Source: Sphingobium cyanobacteriorum
Lineage (GTDB): Bacteria; Pseudomonadota; Alphaproteobacteria; Sphingomonadales; Sphingomonadaceae
Direction: 5' to 3'
Length of the DNA stretch: 64,000 nucleotides
Assembly (NCBI RefSeq): GCF_030580935.1
Contig: NZ_JAUQOM010000001.1
Span: 682,001 to 746,000 of the forward strand
Shown: piece after piece, positions 50,471-58,896 of the stretch
How positions within the stretch are numbered: position 1 is the stretch's first letter
Layout: each line of letters opens with the position of its first letter
Position numbers and translations under genes: made by a program
The notes under the pieces: model-generated
What the model was told of the DNA's origin: nothing
Databases searched by the model: none
Seen by the model: the letters and a program-made list of their open reading frames with translations, nothing else

Positions 50471-51817
50471 ATGAAATCTCCCTTCCTCCAGGGCGCGCTC
50501 GCGCTTGGGGCGCTCGCGCTCATCCCCGCCACCACCGCGGCGCTCGCCGATGGGGAAGCGAGCAGCTACAAGGCGCTCGACGAATTCATGGATGTGTTCC
50601 AGAAGGTCCGCAGCGACTATGTCGAAAAGGTCGATGACGAAAAGCTGATCAAGGGCGCGATCGACGGGATGCTCGCCAGCCTCGATCCGCACAGCAGCTT
50701 CCTCGACGCGCGCGATTTCCAGAATCTGCGCACCCAGACGGAGGGCAGCTATGGCGGCCTGGGCCTCTCGGTCACGCAGGAGGATGGCGCGGTCAAGGTG
50801 ATCGCGCCGACGCAGGATACCCCTGCCTGGCGCGCGGGGATCAAGGCGGGCGACTATATCACCCATATCGACGGGCAGCTCATCTATGGCGGCACGCTGG
50901 ACGAGGCGGTCGACAAGATGCGCGGCCAGCCGGGCACCAGCCTCAAACTGACCATCGTGCGCGCCGGCCGCGACAAGCCGATCGACCTGACCCTCACGCG
51001 CGAGATCATCCAGCTCAAGCCCGTGAAATGGGAAGTGAAGAACAATATCGGCGTCATCAACATCGTCAGCTTCTCGGCCAATACCGGGGCGGACGTGCGA
51101 TCGGCGATCCGCAGCATCGACAAGTCGCTGGGCCACAGGCCGACCGGCTATATCCTCGACCTGCGCTCCAACCCCGGCGGCCTGCTGGATGAAGCGGTCA
51201 GCGTCAGCGATGCCTTCCTCGAACGTGGCGAAATCGTGTCGCAGCGGGGCCGCGCCAAGGGCGATGTCGAACGCTATTATGCCAAGCCGGGCGACGACGC
51301 GAAGGGTCTGCCGGTCATCGTGCTGGTCGACGCAGGTTCGGCGTCCGCTTCCGAAATCGTCGCCGGCGCGCTCCAGGACCAGCATCGCGCGCTGGTGATG
51401 GGCGAACGCAGCTTCGGCAAGGGCAGCGTCCAGACCATGCTCCCGCTCAGCAACACCACCGCGCTCAAGCTGACGACCGCGCGCTATTACACTCCATCGG
51501 GCCGCAGCGTGCAGGAAGGCGGCATCCAGCCCGACATCCGCGTGCCGCAACTGTCCGACCCCGATTACAAGAACCGCCCCAAATATCGCGAAAGCGACCT
51601 GCGCCGCCACCTGATCAATGAAATCAAGAGCGACGACAAGGCGCTGGAGGAAGACAGCAAGGACGATCCGCGCTTCGCCCTGTCGGCCGAGGAGCTGAAG
51701 AAGAAGGGCGTCGAGGATTTCCAGCTCGACTATGCGCTCAAGACCATCGCCCGCCTGGCCAGCACCCCTGGCGCCACCATCGCGGCGGCGCAGGCGCGCA
51801 AGCCGGCAGCGAAATAA
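50471..51817 (+). CDS. ctpA: Carboxy-terminal processing protease CtpA (peptidase S41)
   Basis: This is a periplasmic serine protease with a Ser/Lys dyad. The 448 residues have a signal peptide (residues 1-27, ending AALA), a PDZ domain (GLGLSVTQEDGAVKVIAPTQ; WRAGIKAGDYITHIDGQLI), and the S41 catalytic part with SNPGGLLDEAVSVSD, catalytic Ser in VDAGSASASEIVAGALQD and Lys in GERSFGKGSVQ. I chose the third ATG in the frame because AAGGA lies at the right distance. In this cluster it may process envelope proteins together with the EnvC-like protein. Confidence 0.94.
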   Translation: MKSPFLQGALALGALALIPATTAALADGEASSYKALDEFMDVFQKVRSDYVEKVDDEKLIKGAIDGMLASLDPHSSFLDARDFQNLRTQTEGSYGGLGLSVTQEDGAVKVIAPTQDTPAWRAGIKAGDYITHIDGQLIYGGTLDEAVDKMRGQPGTSLKLTIVRAGRDKPIDLTLTREIIQLKPVKWEVKNNIGVINIVSFSANTGADVRSAIRSIDKSLGHRPTGYILDLRSNPGGLLDEAVSVSDAFLERGEIVSQRGRAKGDVERYYAKPGDDAKGLPVIVLVDAGSASASEIVAGALQDQHRALVMGERSFGKGSVQTMLPLSNTTALKLTTARYYTPSGRSVQEGGIQPDIRVPQLSDPDYKNRPKYRESDLRRHLINEIKSDDKALEEDSKDDPRFALSAEELKKKGVEDFQLDYALKTIARLASTPGATIAAAQARKPAAK

Positions 51818-51826
51818 TCCGCCCCC

Positions 51827-51888
51827 CGTTCGGTTCGAGCCGGTCGAGAACATGCCGCGCGCGTCTCGACCCGCTTGCATCGAACGGA
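51827..51888. repeat. GTTCGGTTCGAG-type inverted repeat (degenerate copy) after ctpA
   Basis: CGTTCGGTTCGAGCCGGTCG at 51827-51846 is followed after about 25 bases by a decayed inverse (TCTCGACCCGCTTGCATCGA and ACGG). It resembles the much better-preserved copy at 58897-58956. It could act as the transcript end of ctpA. The remaining bases to dsbB hold no gene. Confidence 0.6.
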
Positions 51889-51940
51889 TATTCCGCAAGT
51901 TCAGCATGACGAAAGCCGGCCAAGGCTTTAAGCGGGCGCT

Positions 51941-52420
51941 ATGAAGAGCCTTTCTCTCGCCCGCGCCCTCGCGCTGCTGACCCCGCTGCTGCTGCTGGGC
52001 GGCGCCTATGCCTCGCAATATATCGGCGGCCTCCATCCATGCGAGATGTGCTGGTGGCAACGCTATCCCCATATGGCGGCGATCCCGCTGGCGCTGGCCG
52101 CCTATGCCCTGCGCGCCCGCCCCTGCATCAGCGCACTGTTTGCCGGCCTCGCAGGCCTCGCCATCGGCATCAGCGGCCTTATCGGCCTGTTCCATGCCGG
52201 GGTCGAATATGGCTGGTGGGAAGGGCTGACCACCTGCTCCACCACGGCGGGCGGCAATGCCGCCGACCTGCTGAACCAGATCTGGGCGACCCCGCTCATC
52301 CGCTGCGATGTCGCGCCCTGGAGCCTGCTGGGCATTTCGCTCGCCGGCTATAACGGCCTCTTGTCCAGCGCCGTCGCACTCGCCATCTTGGCCCTGCTAC
52401 TGAAAGCGAGGAAAGCATGA
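51941..52420 (+). CDS. dsbB: Disulfide bond formation protein DsbB
   Basis: DsbB reoxidises the periplasmic dithiol oxidase DsbA and passes electrons to quinone. The 159-residue product has four membrane helices. The CxxC pair is at C34 and C37 (LHPCEMCWWQRYPH), as in the family, and a second periplasmic pair is at C99 and C122 (TTCSTTAGG; IRCDVAPW). Its stop overlaps the coq7 start as ATGA, so it is coupled to a ubiquinone biosynthesis gene. Confidence 0.93.
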   Translation: MKSLSLARALALLTPLLLLGGAYASQYIGGLHPCEMCWWQRYPHMAAIPLALAAYALRARPCISALFAGLAGLAIGISGLIGLFHAGVEYGWWEGLTTCSTTAGGNAADLLNQIWATPLIRCDVAPWSLLGISLAGYNGLLSSAVALAILALLLKARKA

Positions 52421-52971
52421 GCGCGCCACAGGATTTCCCGCGACCGGGCAAACGGCCCGACCCCGTCGACCGCGCCGCCATGCTGCGCGTCGATCAGGCG
52501 GGGGAGTTTGGCGCTACCCGCATCTATGCCGGCCAGCTTGCCGTGATGGGCGACCGCCATCCCTATGGCCGCCTGATCGCCGGCATGGCCGCGCAGGAGG
52601 AACGGCACCGTGCCGCCTTCGACGCGATGATCGTCCGGCGTGGCGTCCGCCCGACCGCGCTCGCCCCGGTCTGGAGCGTCGCCGGCTTCGCGCTGGGCGC
52701 CGTCACCGCCGCGATGGGGCCAAGGGCCGCGATGGCCTGCACCGCCGCGATCGAGACGGAGATCGACCGTCATTATGCCGATCAACTCGACCAGCTTGGC
52801 GCCGACGACCCGGAACTTGCCACCGCCATCGCGGATTTCCAGGCGGAGGAGGTCGAGCATCGCGACACGGCGATCGCCCATGGCGCGGAACAGGCACCCG
52901 CCTACCCTCTCCTGTCCGGCGCCATCCGGTTGGGCTGTCGTGCGGCTATCGCGCTTTCGAAGCGCATTTGA
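52417..52971 (+). CDS. coq7: Demethoxyubiquinone hydroxylase Coq7
   Basis: Coq7 is a di-iron monooxygenase acting late in ubiquinone synthesis. The 184 residues carry the ferritin-like ligand motifs: RVDQAGEFGATRIYAGQLAV, AAQEERHRAAFDAM (ExxH), CTAAIETEIDRHYADQL and FQAEEVEHRDTAIAHGA (ExxH). The length matches the short bacterial Coq7. It overlaps dsbB, and two exported cysteine proteins follow on the same strand. Confidence 0.94.
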   Translation: MSAPQDFPRPGKRPDPVDRAAMLRVDQAGEFGATRIYAGQLAVMGDRHPYGRLIAGMAAQEERHRAAFDAMIVRRGVRPTALAPVWSVAGFALGAVTAAMGPRAAMACTAAIETEIDRHYADQLDQLGADDPELATAIADFQAEEVEHRDTAIAHGAEQAPAYPLLSGAIRLGCRAAIALSKRI

Positions 52972-52984
52972 AAAGGACGGATTG

Positions 52985-53536
52985 ATGATCAGGACCCCGA
53001 TGACCGCAGCCTTCGCGCTGGTGCTGGGCGCATCCGTCCCCGCACTGGCCCAGCCCGCCAGCGTCCCGACGGCCGTGACCGATCCGGCGTCGGAGAAAGT
53101 CAATCTCGTCATCGTCTATGGCGATGACGCCTGCCCGCAGAGCCAGGGCAATGATATCGTCGTGTGCGCGCGCAAGGATGAAAAGGAACGCTACCGCATC
53201 CCTGAACCGCTGCGCGGCGACCCCAACCAGCCCAGCCATCAGGCATGGGGCGAACGGGTCCGGTCGATGGAATATGTCGGCCGCACCGGCACCGAAAGCT
53301 GCTCGCCGGTCGGTGGTGGCGGGGCGACCGGCTGCTTTGCCGAACTGGCCCGCCTCGCCAAGGCGGAACGGCAGGCGGCAGACAGCGCCAGTTGGAAGGA
53401 TCTGGTCGCGGCCGAACGCGCCAAGCGCCTGTCCACCATCGATGCGGACAGCGACGCGATCGAGGCGCGGGTGAAGGCGGAGGAAAAGGCCGCAGCCCAG
53501 GCCACGACCACACCGGCCACGCCGCCGCAGCCATGA
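52985..53536 (+). CDS. Exported four-cysteine protein, paralogue 1 (unknown function)
   Basis: The 183-residue product has a signal peptide (MTAAFALVLGASVPALAQ) and then VYGDDACPQSQGNDIVVCAR, a conserved ERYRIPEPLR segment, and SCSPVGGGGATGC. Cysteines lie at 50, 61, 106 and 117, giving two C-x10-C pairs. A charged helical tail (about residues 120-170) is absent from the second paralogue. An AAGGACGGA ribosome binding site precedes the ATG. I know related hypothetical proteins only from sphingomonads. No enzymatic motif is visible. Confidence 0.85.
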   Translation: MIRTPMTAAFALVLGASVPALAQPASVPTAVTDPASEKVNLVIVYGDDACPQSQGNDIVVCARKDEKERYRIPEPLRGDPNQPSHQAWGERVRSMEYVGRTGTESCSPVGGGGATGCFAELARLAKAERQAADSASWKDLVAAERAKRLSTIDADSDAIEARVKAEEKAAAQATTTPATPPQP

Positions 53537-53625
53537 CGGTTTCAGGGCGCCGGTGGCGTCCTGATGCCATATCGCCGGACATGGGGCAGGTCCGTCATCC
53601 AGCAGGGGCCATGAAGGATTTTGCC

Positions 53626-54027
53626 ATGCGGCGTCACGTCATGCTTCCCCTGTTCGCCCTCCTGCTGGCCGCCGGCCTGCCGACCTTCGCCCTCGCCCAG
53701 CCCGAACCGCCGCCCGAACGCACCATCAACCTGCTGGTCTATGGCGATGATCCCTGTCCGCAGGGCAAGGGCGACGAAATCGTCGTATGCGCCCGCCGCC
53801 CCGAATCGGAACGCTATCGCATCCCCAGGAAGCTGCGCGAAAAGCCCGAAATCGTCGGCGGCCCCGGCTGGGGCAGCCAGGTCGCGACGATGGAACAGAC
53901 CCAGCGCCAGACCCTGCCCAACAGTTGTTCGGTGATCGGCAGCAACGGGTTTACCGGCTGCACCGCCAGGATGCTGGAACAATGGTTCGCCGAACGGCGG
54001 ATGCAGCAAAGCGCCGGACAGCCTTGA
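53626..54027 (+). CDS. Exported four-cysteine protein, paralogue 2 (unknown function)
   Basis: The 133-residue product (an upstream ATG at 53611 would give 138) has a signal peptide (LPLFALLLAAGLPTFALAQ) and the same core as its neighbour: VYGDDPCPQGKGDEIVVCAR, ERYRIPRKLR and SCSVIGSNGFTGC. Cysteines at 44, 55, 101 and 112 repeat the two C-x10-C pairs. The two genes are a tandem duplication 89 bases apart. Position next to dsbB makes disulfide-bonded periplasmic proteins likely. The function is unknown. Confidence 0.85.
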   Translation: MRRHVMLPLFALLLAAGLPTFALAQPEPPPERTINLLVYGDDPCPQGKGDEIVVCARRPESERYRIPRKLREKPEIVGGPGWGSQVATMEQTQRQTLPNSCSVIGSNGFTGCTARMLEQWFAERRMQQSAGQP

Positions 54028-54040
54028 ACGCGCCGTCCCG

Positions 54041-54457
54041 TCATCGCGGCCAGGTTGCATCCATATGGGCGATGCTCTTGACGATCAGCGCCTCCAGCAC
54101 CGCCCTGTCGACGCCCGCCAGCCGCTTGATATAGAGGCAGCCCTTGCCGCGCCGATGCTTGCCCAGGGCCACGAAATCCGCCTCCTCCAGTCCCGCCAGA
54201 TAAAAGACCAGCTCCGCCTTGCGCGGCGAAAAGCCGATGCGGCAACTCTCGCCCTCGCGCCCGCTGTCATAACGATAATGGTAGCGGCCAAAACCGATGA
54301 TGCTCGGCCCCCACAGGGCCGGCGGCTCGCCTGACAGCCGTGCCATCATCGCCATCACGTCCCGCCCGTCGGCTTGTCGCTCGGCCGGTTCGACCCGTGC
54401 CAGAAACGCCTCTACGTCCGCCGCCGTCTCGGCCATCTTGTGCGCATCCTTCGCCAT
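54041..54457 (-). CDS. DUF1801 domain protein
   Basis: The 138-residue product matches the DUF1801 (YdhG-like) pattern: DVEAFLARVEPAERQADGRD, LWGPSIIGFGRYHYRYDSGR, CRIGFSPRKAELVFYLAGLE and RRGKGCLYIKRLAGVDRAVL. The fold is small alpha/beta and the biochemical role is not established. It is convergent with the exported cysteine proteins and divergent from the riboswitch-controlled exporter gene. A TTTCCCC stretch rather than a clear promoter lies upstream. Confidence 0.88.
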   Translation of the reverse strand: MAKDAHKMAETAADVEAFLARVEPAERQADGRDVMAMMARLSGEPPALWGPSIIGFGRYHYRYDSGREGESCRIGFSPRKAELVFYLAGLEEADFVALGKHRRGKGCLYIKRLAGVDRAVLEALIVKSIAHMDATWPR

Positions 54458-54499
54458 GGCTTGCTTTCCCCATGCCCCTCGCCTAGGGATTAGCGCGTC

Positions 54500-54699
54500 A
54501 TCTGGGGAGTAGCCAGCCGTTCCGATCGAAGGGACGGGTCCTATGTCAACATATTTGGCCGAGAGGCCATGGCATGGGAGACGCGGGAACGCCCGCGTAA
54601 GGCGAGACTAATGGCATCGGCGCTTTTCTGTCCGGCCGGGCGGAAGGCGACGGTGGCATTGTGTCTGTTTCACCTCCGCCCGGCCCCGGAAATGTCACG
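54500..54699 (+). promoter_or_regulatory. yybP-ykoY (manganese) riboswitch
   Basis: The leader holds the conserved elements of this class in order: GGGGAGTAGCC (54505-54515), ATGTCAACATA (54543-54553), a hairpin TTGGCCGAGAGGCCATGG, TGGGAGAC (54575-54582) and GGCGAGAC (54601-54608). Such leaders sense Mn2+ and often control GDT1-type exporters, exactly the gene downstream. An 11-base hairpin pairs 54634-54644 (GGCCGGGCGGA) with 54675-54685 (TCCGCCCGGCC) just before the start codon and probably forms the expression platform. Confidence 0.88.
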
Positions 54700-55278
54700 A
54701 TGGAAGCGCTCTTCACCTCCGCCGCCCTGGTCGCCCTCGCCGAAATGGGGGACAAGACGCAGTTGCTCGCCATGCTGCTCGCCACCCGCTTCAGGAAGCC
54801 GGTGCCGATCATCCTGGGCATATTCGTCGCCACGATCGCCAATCATTTCCTCGCCGCGCTGCTCGGCCATTCGATCGCGGGCGTGCTGACGCAACCCTGG
54901 TTCCGTTACGCCGTCGCCCTGTCCTTCATCGCCATGGCCGCCTGGACGCTGGTGCCCGACACGATCGACGAGGATGCGCCATTGAAGGCGCCGTCGCAGG
55001 CGGGCGTGTTCGTGACCACGCTGGTCGCCTTCTTCCTGGTCGAGATGGGCGACAAGACGCAGGTGGCGACGGTGGCGCTGGGCGCGCGGTTCGACAGCCT
55101 GATCGCCGTTACCGCCGGCACCACGCTGGGCATGATGGTCGCCAATGTGCCGGCCGTCCTGTTCGGCGAAGCGCTGGCCAAGCGCGTGCCGATGCGCGCG
55201 CTCCAGATCGGGGCGGCCTTGCTGTTCCTCGCCCTTGGCCTGTGGATGCTCGCTGACTTCCAGGGCTGGATCGGGTAA
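54700..55278 (+). CDS. GDT1/TMEM165-family (UPF0016) manganese exporter
   Basis: The 192-residue membrane protein contains two copies of the family signature ExGDKT (LAEMGDKTQLLAM at about 11-23 and LVEMGDKTQVATV at about 115-127) and six membrane helices in two related halves. Members export Mn2+ or exchange Ca2+/H+. Control by a yybP-ykoY riboswitch supports Mn2+ export (MntX-like). I chose the ATG that directly follows the riboswitch platform rather than an upstream GTG inside it. Confidence 0.92.
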   Translation: MEALFTSAALVALAEMGDKTQLLAMLLATRFRKPVPIILGIFVATIANHFLAALLGHSIAGVLTQPWFRYAVALSFIAMAAWTLVPDTIDEDAPLKAPSQAGVFVTTLVAFFLVEMGDKTQVATVALGARFDSLIAVTAGTTLGMMVANVPAVLFGEALAKRVPMRALQIGAALLFLALGLWMLADFQGWIG

Positions 55279-55380
55279 AAAGAACGGCCGCCGCGCCGCT
55301 GGCGGTTGTCAGCACGCGGCGGCTGTTGCAAGGGGTTTGGCAGAGTCATTCCCCTTATTCATGAACATGGGACGCGCGTG

Positions 55381-56307
55381 ATGAAGGACAAGCTTGTAAC
55401 CATCTTCGGCGGCGGCGGTTTTCTGGGCCGGCAGGTCGCACAGGCGCTGATGGCGCGTGGCGCGCGGGTGCGGATCGCCCAGCGCGACCTGGCCAGCGCG
55501 GTCAAGGTGAAGTCGCTCGGCAATCTGGGCCAGAGCCAGTTCGTCGCGGCCGACATCCGCAAGCCTGCCACCGTCGCCCGCGCCATCAGCGGCAGCGATA
55601 TCGTCATCAATCTGGTCGGCATCCTGGCCGGTGATTTCGACGCCTTCCAGCATCAGGGCGCGGCCAATGTGGCGCAGGCGGCGGCCGCCGCCGGGGTCAG
55701 CGCGCTGGTCCATGTCTCGGCGATCGGCGCCGACCCCGACAGCCCTTCCGCCTATGGCCGGTCGAAGGCCGCGGGCGAGGCGGCGGTCAAGGCCGCCTTC
55801 CCCGGCGCGACGATCATCCGCCCGTCCATCATCTTCGGGCCGGAGGACCAGTTCCTCAACCGCTTCGCCGACCTCATCAGAATGGCGCCGGTCATCCCGG
55901 TGATCGCCGGCGCGACGAAGTTCCAGCCCGTCTATGTCGCCGACGTGGCGCAGGGAATCGCCAATGCCGCGGAGCATCCCGGCGTCCATGGCGGCAAGAC
56001 CTATGAAGTCGCCGGGCCGCAGATGCTGAGCATGAAGGACATCAACGCCTGGATCGCGAAGGCGATCGGCCGCGACCGGCCGATCATCGACGTGCCGCAT
56101 GGCATTGCGTCGCTGCTGGCGCTGCTGCCCGGCGGGCCGATCACCCGCGACCAGCTCGCCATGCTCGGCCGCGACAATGTCGCGGCACCCGGTTCGGAAG
56201 GGCTGGCGGCGCTGGGCGTCGCCCCCACCCCGATGGGCGCGGTCGCCGACAAATGGATGGTCCGCTACCGCAAGCATGGCCGCTTCGCCGGCAGGGCCCG
56301 CGCCTGA
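55381..56307 (+). CDS. NDUFA9-like NAD(P)-binding protein (complex I-associated SDR relative)
   Basis: The 308-residue product is an extended short-chain-dehydrogenase-like protein. Its dinucleotide-binding loop is TIFGGGGFLGRQVAQALMA at the N-terminus. SDIVINLVGIL, LVHVSAIGADPDSPSAYGRS and ATIIRPSIIFGPEDQFLNRF are typical of the NDUFA9 family, whose mitochondrial member is an accessory subunit of respiratory complex I. No catalytic YxxxK needs to be active in this family. The chosen ATG is preceded by GGGACGCG. Bacterial function is not established. Confidence 0.88.
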   Translation: MKDKLVTIFGGGGFLGRQVAQALMARGARVRIAQRDLASAVKVKSLGNLGQSQFVAADIRKPATVARAISGSDIVINLVGILAGDFDAFQHQGAANVAQAAAAAGVSALVHVSAIGADPDSPSAYGRSKAAGEAAVKAAFPGATIIRPSIIFGPEDQFLNRFADLIRMAPVIPVIAGATKFQPVYVADVAQGIANAAEHPGVHGGKTYEVAGPQMLSMKDINAWIAKAIGRDRPIIDVPHGIASLLALLPGGPITRDQLAMLGRDNVAAPGSEGLAALGVAPTPMGAVADKWMVRYRKHGRFAGRARA

Positions 56308-56313
56308 CCCATA

Positions 56314-56452
56314 ATCCTCCCCTTGCAGGGGAGGTGGCTGGCGCGTAGCGCCTGACGGAGGGGTGTCACCCTCACGATAGCGGGACACCCCTCCACCACG
56401 CCCTTCGGGCGCGGTCCCCCTCCCCTTACAGGGGAGGAGCCAAAAGGAGCCT
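56314..56452. repeat. Dispersed TCCTCCCCT repeat element between the NDUFA9-like gene and uppP
   Basis: TCCTCCCCTTGCAGGGGAGG at 56315-56334 and CCCCTCCCCTTACAGGGGAG near 56417-56436 border a core that includes GTAGCGCCTGACGGAGGGGT, GACACCCCTCCACCACGCCC and TTCGGGCGCGGT. The 140-base unit resembles 37017-37125 and has smaller relatives elsewhere in the window. It may end the upstream transcript. No gene is seen. Confidence 0.75.
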
Positions 56453-56460
56453 GCCTGCTT

Positions 56461-57267
56461 ATGGACCATTATCTGACCGTCATCCTGCTGGGCATTGTCG
56501 AAGGGCTGACGGAATTCCTCCCCGTCTCCTCGACCGGCCACCTCATCCTGGCGAGCGAGTTGCTGGGCTATGACGCGGCCACCTGGGCGATGTTCAACGT
56601 CATCATCCAGCTTGGCGCGATCCTGGCCGTCGTGGTGCTGTACTGGCGCACCTTCTGGGCGGTCGGCATGGGGCTGCTGCGGCGCGAGCCGGTGAGCTGG
56701 CGTTTCCTGCGCAACCTGCTCCTGGCCTTCATCCCTTCCGCCATCATCGGCCTGGCGCTGCACGATTATATCGAGATTTTGCTGGGCGCGCCCACGGTCG
56801 TCGCCTGGGCGCTGATCGCCGGCGGCATCGCCATATTGCTGATCGAGCGTGCGGTGAAGGAACAGCGGTTCCACGGCATCGCCGACATTCCGGTCGTCCG
56901 CGTGCTCGGTATCGGCCTCATTCAATGTATTTCGATGATCCCCGGCGTCAGCCGGTCGGGCGCGACCATCATGGGCGCCCTGACCCTGGGCGTCGAACGC
57001 CGCACGGCGGCCGAATTCAGCTTCTTCCTCGCCATCCCCACCATGCTCGGCGCGACCACGCTGGAACTGCTCAAGAAAGGCGACCGGATCACCAGCGCGG
57101 CCATCGGCTGGGACAGTATCACCCTTGGTTTCCTCGTCTCCTTTCTCGTCGCGCTGCTGGTCATCAAATGGTTCGTCGGCCTCGTGTCGAAACACGGCTT
57201 TGCGCCTTTTGCCTGGTATCGAATCATCGCCGGCGCGGCCGCGCTCGTCTGGCTGACCATGCGATAG
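56461..57267 (+). CDS. uppP: Undecaprenyl-diphosphatase UppP (BacA)
   Basis: UppP recycles undecaprenyl pyrophosphate for cell wall and polysaccharide synthesis and confers bacitracin resistance when abundant. The 268-residue membrane protein has both signatures: GIVEGLTEFLPVSSTGHLIL at the N-terminus and ISMIPGVSRSGATIMGALTL near residue 160. About eight membrane helices are seen and the length is normal. AGGAGCCTGCCTGCTT precedes the ATG. Confidence 0.96.
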   Translation: MDHYLTVILLGIVEGLTEFLPVSSTGHLILASELLGYDAATWAMFNVIIQLGAILAVVVLYWRTFWAVGMGLLRREPVSWRFLRNLLLAFIPSAIIGLALHDYIEILLGAPTVVAWALIAGGIAILLIERAVKEQRFHGIADIPVVRVLGIGLIQCISMIPGVSRSGATIMGALTLGVERRTAAEFSFFLAIPTMLGATTLELLKKGDRITSAAIGWDSITLGFLVSFLVALLVIKWFVGLVSKHGFAPFAWYRIIAGAAALVWLTMR

Positions 57268-57432
57268 GCCCGCATCGGTCATATTAGAGACGCAAAACTT
57301 GCAATCCATTCGCAAAAAGCGCGGAAAACGCAAATTATTTAGTCAATATTGCTGACCTATATGCCAGAATCCGCGTGACTCCGTGGGTCTTTCTGCTATG
57401 TGCGCAACTGCAACATAGTCAGGGACAGGTTT

Positions 57433-58878
57433 ATGGGCGACAATCCGATGCTGAAATTCGTTGGCCTGGGCCAGTCCTACCCGGACAAGCGCGCCGCCGA
57501 CGCCCGCGCCGACGATTTCCTGGAAATCAGCCGCAGTTTCATTCTGGACAAGGCGGAGGAACAGGCGTCGCGCTGTTCGCAATGCGGCGTGCCCTATTGC
57601 TCGACCCATTGCCCGCTCCACAATCACATCCCCGACTGGCTGCGCCTGACCGCCGAGGGCCGCTTGCGCGAAGCCTATGAGCTGTCCAACCTGACCAGCA
57701 CCATGCCCGAAATCTGCGGCCGCATCTGCCCGCAGGACCGGCTGTGCGAGGGCAATTGCGTCATTGAATTTTCCGGTCACGGCGCCGTCACCATCGGCTC
57801 GGTCGAAAAATACATCACCGACACCGCCTGGAAGGAAGGCTGGGTCGAACCGCTCGTCCCCGGCGCGGCACGCGGCCAGTCGGTCGGCGTCATCGGCGCG
57901 GGGCCGGCGGGGCTGACGACGGCCGAATATCTGCGCGTCGCGGGTTATGAGGTGCATGTCTATGACCGGCACGACCGCGCCGGCGGGCTGCTGACCTATG
58001 GCATTCCCGGCTTCAAACTGGAAAAGGACGTGGTCATGCGCCGCATCCAGCGCCTGAAGGATGGCGGCATCATCTTCCACGAAAGTTTCGAGATCGGCCG
58101 CGACGCCACGCTGGACGGGTTGCGCGAACGGCATGACGCGATCCTGATCGCCACCGGCGTCTATAAGCCGCGCGACATCAAGGCGCCGGGCGTGGGCGCG
58201 GCCGGCGTGGTCAAGGCGCTCGATTATCTGACCGCCTCCAACAAGGCGGGCTTTGGCGACGCCGTGCCAGAACATGCCGACGGCTCGCTGCTGGCGACGG
58301 GCAAGCATGTGGTGGTCATCGGCGGTGGCGACACCGCGATGGACTGCGTCCGCACCGCGATCCGCCAGGGTGCCAAGTCGGTGAAGTGCCTCTATCGCCG
58401 CGACCGCGACAATATGCCCGGATCGCAGCGCGAAGTCGCCAATGCCGAGGAAGAAGGCGTCGAATTCGTCTGGCTGACCGCGCCGATCGCCTTTGAAGGC
58501 ACCGAACATGTCACCGGCGTCAAGGTGACGAAGATGCGCCTGGGCCAACCCGACGCATCGGGCCGCCGCGCGCCCGAACCCGATCCGGGCAGCGAACATA
58601 CGCTCGAAGCCGACCTAGTCATCAAGGCGCTGGGCTATGACCCCGAAGACCTGCCCAAATTGTTCGGCAGCGAAGACCTGTCCGTCACCCGCTGGGGCAC
58701 GCTGCGCGTCGACCACAAGACGATGATGACCAGCGTTGACGGCGTATTCGCCGCAGGCGACATCGTGCGCGGCGCATCGCTGGTGGTCTGGGCGATCCGC
58801 GACGGCCGCGATGTGACGGAGCATATGCACAAATATCTGAAGGCCAAGGCCAAGACCCGCGAAAGCGTGGCAGCCTAA
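57433..58878 (+). CDS. gltD: Glutamate synthase (NADPH) small subunit GltD
   Basis: GltD supplies electrons from NADPH to GltB for glutamate formation from glutamine and 2-oxoglutarate. The 481 residues carry N-terminal cysteine clusters for two 4Fe-4S centres (CSQCGVPYCSTHCPLHN; CGRICPQDRLCEGNC), the FAD-binding GVIGAGPAGLTTAEYLRVAG, the NADPH-binding VVIGGGDTAMDCVRTAIRQG and the C-terminal GDIVRGASLVVWAIRDGR. The start ATG has an AGGGACAGG ribosome binding site. The 165-base upstream region is AT-rich and probably holds the promoter. Confidence 0.96.
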   Translation: MGDNPMLKFVGLGQSYPDKRAADARADDFLEISRSFILDKAEEQASRCSQCGVPYCSTHCPLHNHIPDWLRLTAEGRLREAYELSNLTSTMPEICGRICPQDRLCEGNCVIEFSGHGAVTIGSVEKYITDTAWKEGWVEPLVPGAARGQSVGVIGAGPAGLTTAEYLRVAGYEVHVYDRHDRAGGLLTYGIPGFKLEKDVVMRRIQRLKDGGIIFHESFEIGRDATLDGLRERHDAILIATGVYKPRDIKAPGVGAAGVVKALDYLTASNKAGFGDAVPEHADGSLLATGKHVVVIGGGDTAMDCVRTAIRQGAKSVKCLYRRDRDNMPGSQREVANAEEEGVEFVWLTAPIAFEGTEHVTGVKVTKMRLGQPDASGRRAPEPDPGSEHTLEADLVIKALGYDPEDLPKLFGSEDLSVTRWGTLRVDHKTMMTSVDGVFAAGDIVRGASLVVWAIRDGRDVTEHMHKYLKAKAKTRESVAA

Positions 58879-58896
58879 ATCCTCATCATCCCAGCC

